Below are positions 41,189 through 48,500 of a stretch of 48,500 nucleotides of DNA, one piece after another. This DNA comes from Glandiceps talaboti (Eukaryota > Hemichordata > Enteropneusta > Spengelidae): NCBI RefSeq assembly GCF_964340395.1, contig NC_135562.1:17841485-17889984 (forward strand), in the 5' to 3' direction. Position 1 is the stretch's first letter; each line of letters begins with the position of its first letter. Under the pieces are notes generated by a model. The model was not told the DNA's origin. It saw only the letters and a list, made by a program, of their open reading frames with translations, and did not search any database. The position numbers and the translations under genes are program-made.

Positions 41189-43295
41189 GGGAGTGTACAG
41201 TTTTAACTTCCAGGGGGGGGGGGATTTTCAGGGGGGGCCACCAATTTTTCTCAAGAAAAATTAGGGGGGGGGCTAAACAAAAATTTCACTATTTGTTAGG
41301 GGGGGGGGGCCACAAAAAAAACAACCTAAACCTGAATGTCAGGATGGACAAGTGCCAGATATGTATATAAAATAAAATATAGGCAAAACCCAACACTTGA
41401 CTGTGCACAATGTCCTACAGAAGTAGCATTTAACATGGATTGATGATAAAACAGTGCACAAACCTATTAAATCACAATATTTGTATTCAGTGAAACAAAA
41501 ATTGACCGGCGACTCTGCCACTTCTCAAGGTAACTTTCCCATGAAATTGTGTAGGACTTGTTTCATCACAATCACTGTCTGAGATATCAGCCGTGCTTGA
41601 AGTTTCAGAGTTATCAGAAAAACAATCATCACTGTCTATAACACCTATTATAGCATTTTCACTTTCAGAGTCACTACTGTTTGTATCACTGATCAGATGT
41701 CTGTAGTTGTAGTTTGAAGTTCATTTGCAGTCACTTTTCTTGACCTAAATTCAGGTGTTCCAAGTATGTGCGTTGATATTATGTCTACTTTTTCTCCTTT
41801 TAATTTTCTATATTTTGGCAATTTATGCTTGTCTAGATATTTATGTAGCTCTTTTACGTTCAGTTTTTCTAGAGTTCCACTTATGAATAACTGCAACCAG
41901 TCATAGTCATTATAATTCTTGTTTTCTCTTTTCTTCTGTACCTCTAACCGATGTCTGGATCTAATGTTTTTCATCCTCTCCAAATTTCTCAAAAGTTCAA
42001 TGTAGTTTTTAACACTGTTCACACTGACAATATATTTCTCAGCAAAACGAGAAATAGCAACTTCATCATTTAATTGTTTTGAAACATAGAGCTTTTTTAA
42101 GTTAGCACGTGGTTGTGGTAGTCATCAACAGTTCGATTTGTGTTTGGTGTTTCAAACACATCCATATAATGACCTGGGTTGTGCATATCTGGCATAGGAT
42201 GGGGTATTCTGTTCATAGATGGCGATACCCAATCTGTAGTGGAACAGTAACTGCACATTGAGCCATTTTGTATACATGAATCCCTAATAAATTCCATATA
42301 GAGCTCACCAATATTGTAATGGGTTTCAATAAATTTTCATTCTATCACCATGGTAGGGTTCAAGTATTATATGATAGCTTTTGTGAGTTTGAATTAAACA
42401 CAAAATTATTCACAGGTGCTGGGTGAGGAATGTATTCATAACAAGCCATGCATTCATAAAACTATTATTCAACCCTTTGAAGTGATACATGTACTGCCTC
42501 CCCCCCCCCCCCCCTCAGCGCATCAGTTTACTCAAGTCTCTTGAAATATAGTCCAGAAGTGTTTTATATTTTGCGTAGAGATAATATGAATACTATAATA
42601 TAGGAAGGGTCTTAATATGTATTTCAATCTTAAATAACATGTTTTCCATTTGCACTGCAATTAAAAATGTTTCTAAAATGTGTAATTTATGAAGTGTTTA
42701 AATTAATAATAAATGATTGTGTGACCAACCACTGCAAATTAATCCTAAAATTTGAATATGTTCACATGGAAAAAAAGTTTCCTCATGGTGCAATTTTGCA
42801 CTATTTTTTCCAAACCTGTGATAAATAAGTAATATATATATATACTTGTTCATTTATTTGCTAATTTATTTATGTCAGTGATGGGCTAAAAATCCAAGAA
42901 AAAGTGTAGCCAGACCAGTAGTCTATTGTCACCCCTCAGTTGTAAGTAGACACCCTGTCAGCCAATTTAACTAATAATAGTCTTTATTTGTGATTTTATG
43001 AGTGTCCATGATTCAACAACTTTGTGCACTGGTTCAATTCTGAAGTAAGTATAAATATGGAATAAGTTAATACATGTAGCAACTGCTGGCAAATCTGTGT
43101 TGCTGTATCTGTGTTTCATCTGTGCGTATTTTTGTTAGTGGTTTCAGGGGGGGGGGCATGAAATAAAAACAAGAAGTCTTAGGGGGGGGCCAGATAATTT
43201 ATACCAGTTTTTGTAGGGGGGGGCCACCAATAAAAATCCCTTGCTTCATTAGAAATCCTCCGGCCTCCCCCTGGAAATTAAAAATGTACACTCCC
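41189..43295. mobile_element. DNA transposon, 2107 bp, TAA target duplication, inserted in a hAT relic
   Basis: Left end GGGAGTGTACAGTTTTAACT and right end (reverse complement) GGGAGTGTACATTTTTAATT are inverted repeats, each followed by long G-runs and a GGCCACCAA block. TAA flanks both sides (41186-41188, 43296-43298). Inside is a decayed minus-strand ORF pair (41693-42297). The hAT-like coding sequence resumes right after the right end, which confirms both boundaries. The GGGAG tip and TAA duplication match the 12237-13165 element, so they probably belong to one superfamily. Confidence 0.82.
41693..42297 (-). pseudogene. Decayed internal ORF of the 2.1-kb transposon with SAP-like segment
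   Basis: Two frames joined by a frameshift near 42100. The first (42297-42097) has CSYCSTTDWVSPSMNR and YMDVFETPNTNRTVDDYHN. The second continues to 41693 with a basic helical part (SRHRLEVQKKRENKNY), then YDWLQLFISGTLEKLNVKEL and HKYLDKHKLP. The last part resembles a SAP-type helix-extended loop-helix (LNVKELHKYL...), common at the C-terminus of transposon proteins. Catalytic residues are not recognisable. Confidence 0.5.
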
Positions 43296-43298
43296 TAA

Positions 43299-43390
43299 TG
43301 GGACAGAAGAAAGTTCTACACGCACATGTCGATGGTGGTGTTAGTGCGACAAAAATTATATGTGACAAAAATCACAGAACATTTGTTATG
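43299..43390 (+). pseudogene. hAT-like transposase relic, 3' continuation
   Basis: Directly after the transposon, the frame GQKKVLHAHVDGGVSATKII continues the hAT-like homology (the family has an EHAHADG-like segment here). It shows that the 2.1-kb element landed inside the relic. Confidence 0.6.
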
Positions 43391-43857
43391 TATATATTTT
43401 ATTTTTCATAAAAGTGTAACCAGTATATCAATTATAATAAGAAGAACAAAATGTTGAAAGAGTTTGCTAATGCTTTGTGAGCTACACGATGTATATATTC
43501 TTTCAAAGGGATATAAATAAAAGTTGACTTTTGAAAAAACAAAACAAAACAAAACCCAGTGTAACCAGCAATACATTATATCAAGCATGTCAGTCAGGGC
43601 CTTGGACCTCGATTAGTTCAGAAAGAACTACTGTCCTTGGTCCTCACCAGAATTTTATTTTGTCCCTAGACATTGTATTTTTTCTCTCTCTTTCATTTCT
43701 ATATATTTATTCAATATCTGTATAATGATGATAGAGATGTGATGTTTCTTTCCAGGCTACTTGTTGCTAGCATATTTGAACGGAAAATTTAGTCATACAT
43801 CCTTGCCTTTTTTCAAAGTTATCATTTCGGTGTTTTTTTATGAGATGCAGTTTTACA

Positions 43858-44011
43858 ATGTTGCATGTAAGGCCACTCAATCGCCCAATAAGGTTGTGTA
43901 AACCACTAGCAGAGGAATGGAAGCCATCCATCATTTCACCAATCACACCAAAACCCGTCGTCTATGCACAAGTATTCAGTAGGTATCTATGTATTTCAAC
44001 ACAGCGACATG
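43858..44011 (+). CDS. Copy C exon 1
   Basis: MLHVRPLNRPIRLCKPLAEE... ending CISTQRH plus one base of Gly; donor gtaagtgac. Collinear with gene A exon 1. Confidence 0.8.
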
Positions 44012-44790
44012 GTAAGTGACTATGACGCATAGTGAAGACCCAAACTAAACACACCATTTTATTTTGTCATTTTATTAACCTTCACATTTACTTACATTAT
44101 TGTGCATGATATTCCATATTCAATGTCAATTCACACACATATTTGGTCTTATTCATTCGTTTCGCCAATAATATTCCAAAATATTTCATTTTTTCCAAAA
44201 ATGTGATTAAAATAGATGATAAGAAAATAGCGAGAGAGCCAGAGAGAGCGATAATCATCTCATGTTTAAGTGTGTTTAAATATAAAATCTAGTTGTAAAA
44301 ATTGACTATTTTTACGATTGATGTGTGTTGGTGATGATACTCACTTGAATTTAAGTCAAGTTTAGTGGAAGAGTGTTTTATTTTTGATGATCAAGCAAAT
44401 ATAAATCTACCTTGAAGATGTATCTTTCATAGGCACATTTAAGTAGAACACCTATATGCCATATGTATAATAAACCTATATACCACTATTAGCAACAAAT
44501 TAAAGGGAAGAGATCCCACTTTACTCGCAAAGCAGGTATACTTATATGCAGGCGACTGGATGACAAAGATATACTTAAGAGGTGGTATTGACAATAACAA
44601 TAAGTATTTATTAAATAGTAAAATAAATTATTGAGGGAGATGCACACATGAATGGATTAGATTGAAATATGTAATCACTGCAATATATATTTGTCATGAA
44701 AAACCTCGATCAATAATTGATATTTCAGTTTCCATCTTCAGTAATTAGCTATGAAAGATTACGTACTCTTCCTTTCTTCCTACCACATAG

Positions 44791-44894
44791 GTATTGTTAA
44801 AAGCAAGTTTCCTGATTTGCAAATACCATCTGATGTATCCCTACCACAGTACCTGTTATCGAGGTTTGAAAAATATGGAGATAAAATCGCTTTG
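44791..44894 (+). CDS. Copy C exon 2
   Basis: [20 protein letters not shown]... ending EKYGDKIAL; acceptor ccacatag, donor gtaagtcc. Nearly identical to gene A exon 2. Confidence 0.87.
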
Positions 44895-45050
44895 GTAAGT
44901 CCAGAATTTGCATTGCAAATAATACAGATAACAACGTAGGTAATTGTTGGTCTTGTCTTATTTATTTTCAGTCACAAGCAACGCACTTTTAAGAGAACTG
45001 TTAATGTTTGATTAGTTTACACGAATTAATAAATCTGCATAGATAGGGTG

Positions 45051-45720
45051 AAGGTTGAACGACGACAATATTGGCGAATAGTATTATAATGAGCTTGTAG
45101 GGTCTAGTGTACTTTGTAATGCATTCGCATGTGTAACTGTTAAGATAATATTATAGAACCCTAACATAAATGAAGTGTGTTATGACAGGGAAAAGGACAA
45201 GTTTATTCTCGCGATTTTCCGGATTTCTAATGTTATTCTCTGTATATTTCAAATAAAGTGTTAAATGTTGTTTCCTCTTATTGTTTTTTTTCTGTCTATT
45301 TCCTACCTGATATCACAGACAAGTATAGACCTTCTTACTTGTCTGTCCTGATATCACTGTCTTATCTGAGTTTATCAGCTTTGCATTAATTGGTAGCTTG
45401 CTAGAACAAACTCACTATTTGCCCAAATTAACGCATTGTGCCGTGAGTGTAAACATCCACTGATCCGACTGATAGGTAACACATGTTACCTCCAGTAGTC
45501 GGATCAATGGCTGTTTACACTCACTCAAGTCTTCATAGGTAGGTTGAACGACGACAATATTGGCGAATAGTATTATAATGAGCTTGTAGGGTCTAGTGTA
45601 CTTTGTAATTGCATCTTTGTATCTAAGTGGTGTCTGTTAATGTTCATGCATTCGCATGTGTAACTGTTAGGATAATATTATAGAATCCCAACTTAAATAT
45701 AGTGTGTTATGTGGTAAATT
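45051..45720 (+). repeat. Direct duplication around a hairpin in copy C intron 2
   Basis: 45051-45190 and 45538-45720 share GTTGAACGACGACAATATTG, AGCTTGTAGGGTCTAGTGTA and GCATTCGCATGTGTAACTGT; the second copy has a ~35-bp insertion relative to the first. Between them 45443-45480 pairs with 45485-45524 (GTGAGTGTAAACA.CCA.TGA...), forming a foldback. Confidence 0.75.
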
Positions 45721-45838
45721 TATTGCGTTGCTGTGAGCCATATCGTTATGGTGGAAACCTTCGTATATTTAAATTATTGGTCGTATGCTACGAGAGAACA
45801 CCATACATGTATCATTTCATGCGTATTCTTTCTACCAG

Positions 45839-46046
45839 GTTGATGCAGATTCAAATCATAGCTACACCTACAGACAGTTAAAAGATTTAGTCCGTCGATG
45901 TAGCAGTGGTTTGGTCAAATCTGGTTTTAAACAAGGAGATGTATGTGCTTTGTACCAACCCAACTCAGCTGATTTTTTCATAACATCATATTCCGTGGCT
46001 TCCATTGGTGGCATCCTTTCTCCTGTAAATCCAACCTTTACAGTTG
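45839..46046 (+). CDS. Copy C exon 3
   Basis: [20 protein letters not shown]..., [16 protein letters not shown], ending NPTFTVG; acceptor tttctaccag, donor gtaaatat. Confidence 0.88.
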
Positions 46047-46873
46047 GTAAATATATCAAATATTGATTCTGTGTTGATCATCCTTTATAGTAGTGGAGTT
46101 ACAATATTAGAGATTACAAATCTGAAGTTGTACACAACTCATTATAAATGCTGTGGTTTCATTTGGATCGAGACATGGGTCGAAACCGAGAAATATCCAG
46201 GGGTTGGTAAACATTGACAAACGGGAAATATAGCTTTAACATTATGTAGTGTGAGGATTAGAGTGTGATATTGACTATGCTGGAATTTTTTGTCCAAAAT
46301 ATGTATGATTTTGGATGACTTTCATTTTCTCTAAACGCTCCAAGAATTAAACATGACAATGCCAATTGGTACAACATACTGACTTTTATCATACATTTTA
46401 TGCCCAGGTCAATCGTTTCTGGTGACATCTAACGCGAAAAATATCACTTCTGATATGGAACGTTAAACGTCATGATAATCACGTTAAACGACATCAGAAG
46501 ACACCTTTCTAATTGGACAAGACAAGGCGATTCCGAACATAACCAAAAATAAATAACCAAACAAAAGGGTGACAACATTGGTGTTATTTTTGTGTGGATT
46601 GTTAATAAATGTATGTCCATATGGAGCTAGATAGTCGTTCAATACTTGATTACAATACCCCACGTCCTATATTATGGATTTGATGTGAAGATCTCTATAT
46701 ATATTAATATTCTAATAAATGTATGCCTGTTATTATTCATTAACAAAGTATTCCTTTTGAAATATGTTTTCAAAATATTTGAAAAGGAAGATGAAAGAAT
46801 ATATAGTCATGGCTATGGATATATTGGAGGTTTCTTCTTCTCTACACCTTCCAGTCAATCTTTTATTTGATCG

Positions 46874-47004
46874 TCATTTTTGGTTGATTCTTTCCATTTC
46901 TTTAGCTTTGAAGAACCGTCTCAAAATTTTTCCAGTAGCGGATTTAGGAATTTCGTCTGTAAACTCAACACCACCCCTGAGTTTTTTGTATGGAGCAACT
47001 CTTT
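46874..47004 (-). CDS. Copy D exon 12-equivalent
   Basis: 131 nt; acceptor ttatttcag; ends INQK and TGA. Proline of the PTGK motif is replaced by alanine (SATGK); the lysine is kept. Confidence 0.88.
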
Positions 47005-47486
47005 CTGAAATAACAAAAGAAATATAGGTAAATAAGAACTGTCGGTGGTTTTAAAAAGCCATCTTCTTCATTTTTAATTGGATACTTAATTGCGTACCTT
47101 TGAATAAAGCATCCGACAGACTACAAAGTCATTAGTTGCATCTTTTGATCAAATTTCCTCTTATTTATGGAAGATAATCTCACAAATCCCCGGAATGAAA
47201 AAAAAAGCATAACGTGATCAAGTGGTTGTTTTTTTGTACTTGGACTCACTACCTGGTAGTCTGATGCCTTTGAGCCAACCTACTTTAACATGGCTTTCAA
47301 GTTGAACCGAAAGGTTCTCTGACCTTCAACAAACTTGATAACATCGTCTGGTGTCAGTTTGTCAGATTTAGGGACAATAAATGCCTTGGGAACTTCTCCT
47401 GCATCTTCATCAGGTATACCAATCACAGCAGCATCTCGAATATCTGGATTGGTTAGTAATACAGCTTCTAATTGTGCTGGAGCAAC
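46874..47486 (-). CDS. Copy D: last two exons of an acyl-CoA ligase, runs off the right edge
   Basis: Exons 47486-47324 and 47004-46874 match gene A exons 11 and 12 exactly in length (163, 131) and phase. The first encodes [20 protein letters not shown] and [20 protein letters not shown]. The second encodes [29 protein letters not shown] (catalytic lysine kept) and KEMERINQK then TGA. AATAAA lies about 8 nt after the stop (46861-46866). Intron sequence upstream is homologous to intron 10 of A but carries a long GA array and a MITE. The hinge exon (A exon 10) is not found up to 48500, so it either lies beyond the window or is lost. Coding capacity looks intact. Its missing 5' exons may be those of C. 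Confidence 0.85.
47324..47486 (-). CDS. Copy D exon 11-equivalent
   Basis: 163 nt; acceptor tgttggcag, donor gtcagaga. Ends VIKFVE in phase 1, as in gene A. Confidence 0.88.
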
Positions 47487-47535
47487 CTGCCAACATAAAT
47501 GAAACAATGTCATTTGGGAAGAAAGGTCACATACA

Positions 47536-47763
<228 letters not shown>

Positions 47764-48134
47764 CAATCGGCACTTTTTCATTCCCTATACAACTTAATTC
47801 GTGCCCATTTTGCATTCAAATATGGGTACATTTTATTATCATGGCAACCTATTACTCCTTGATCATATTCACATTTCCTCTCACAAAAGGTTGAAACTAT
47901 TAATAGCTTTACATCTTCAATAACGGAGGCGATTACAACATCATCAATACCCGACAAATATGATTAGAATTATTTTTTATGTGTTTTTAAGATGTTAATA
48001 CTTAATGGCTTTAAGCAGTCACTACCATAGACTTTTCCATGAACAGTTCATATCTAGAAGTTTCAAGAGTCACTCGTGACGTCATTGAGCATGACAGATA
48101 AACGGATGACAAGGTACACTGTTACCATTGAGAG

Positions 48135-48477
48135 TAAAGTGGCCATATGGATGAGGATTAGAGATTTATTTTGTATTTTGAATTTATAAAACAATTTGAC
48201 CATGGCTTCCTACTTGGAAAATCAATATGAAACAACATATGCCAAGTCTGCCTACTTTGCAAAAAGCTCAAAATTATGTAATAAGATTGTAATTGTACGT
48301 AGAATAACAAACATTTCACACATTTATTAATCTTTTGCCATTTATTGAGTTACAAACAAGGACTTGGCATATGTTTTGTTTGACATTGATTTTTTCAAAT
48401 AGAAAGCCATTATAAAATTGTTTTATCAATTAAATTTCCAAAATAAATACCCGATCCTCATCTATATGGCACTTTAA
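48135..48477. mobile_element. MITE-like foldback element, copy 2
   Basis: Inverted ends TAAAGTGGCCATATGGATGA and TAAAGTGCCATATAGATGAG, with arms alike for about 130 bp (shared ACATATGCCAAGTC). Flanking TA may be the target duplication. It lies in the intron upstream of D exon 11-equivalent; the homologous intron of A (15921-16516) lacks it, so it inserted after the duplication. Confidence 0.7.
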
Positions 48478-48500
48478 TTATATTTAATTTAATTTATTTT

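Larger units (their letters stand above)
43858..46046 (+). pseudogene. Copy C: exons 1-3 of a third acyl-CoA ligase, 5' half only
   Basis: Exons 43858-44011, 44791-44894 and 45839-46046 match gene A exons 1-3 in length (154, 104, 208) and phase, with intact splice sites (donors gtaagtga, gtaagtcc, gtaaatat). Exon 1 encodes a basic presequence ending CISTQRHG, exon 2 has [15 protein letters not shown], and exon 3 has [16 protein letters not shown] and ends NPTFTVG. Identity to A is high and extends into introns 1-3. No exon 4 follows: homology to A ends just before where exon 4 should begin (about 46592), and the sequence switches to 3'-flank sequence of the family in the opposite orientation. 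As it stands it cannot encode a ligase. It is probably the 5' half of an inversion-split gene whose other half is D. Confidence 0.82.

Overview
This is an AT-rich animal nuclear window, not a bacterial one. It has spliced genes with GT-AG introns of 0.1-7 kb, dense simple repeats (TGTA/TACA, GATA, TGTC, TA, CA), Penelope-like retroelements and cut-and-paste transposons. An invertebrate is likely (invertebrate deuterostome or lophotrochozoan), but the sequence alone does not fix the phylum.

The conserved protein-coding content is one local family of adenylate-forming acyl-CoA ligases (4-coumarate-CoA-ligase/luciferase-like). Gene A (minus, 35186 to 15302) can be read completely: 12 exons whose phases all join, 590 residues, a basic presequence-like N-terminus and every diagnostic ligase motif. 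Gene B (minus, from 6019 off the left edge) is an older head-to-tail paralogue; its first five exons have the same phases and almost the same lengths. At 43858-46046 lie exons 1-3 of a close copy of A on the plus strand (C). Facing them at 47486-46874 lie the last two exons of a close copy on the minus strand (D). The C/D junction joins intron-3 sequence to 3'-flank sequence, as expected if one inversion split a third paralogue into two convergent halves.

Layout: 1-6019 gene B 5' part; 6020-15230 intergenic, with dispersed repeats, microsatellites, a perfect 186-bp inverted repeat carrying a hammerhead ribozyme in each arm (9549-9925) and a TAA-flanked DNA transposon (12237-13165); 15302-35186 gene A. 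Intron 9 of A holds a small plus-strand spliced frame with two in-frame TAG codons (18258-19722), a pentanucleotide array and a possible DNA element. Intron 4 of A holds two Penelope-like elements in opposite orientation, both embedded in TGTA tracts. 35187-43857 is intergenic, with a ~20-bp minisatellite (36223-36835), a 174-bp tandem duplication and a decayed hAT transposase interrupted by a 2.1-kb transposon (41189-43295). 43858-48500 is the C/D pair plus a foldback MITE.

The genes share one biochemical theme, activation of a carboxylic acid to an acyl-CoA, possibly in mitochondria; the substrate cannot be read from sequence. The most notable non-gene signal is the ribozyme-bearing inverted repeat. 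Most other long open frames are translations of simple repeats and are left out.
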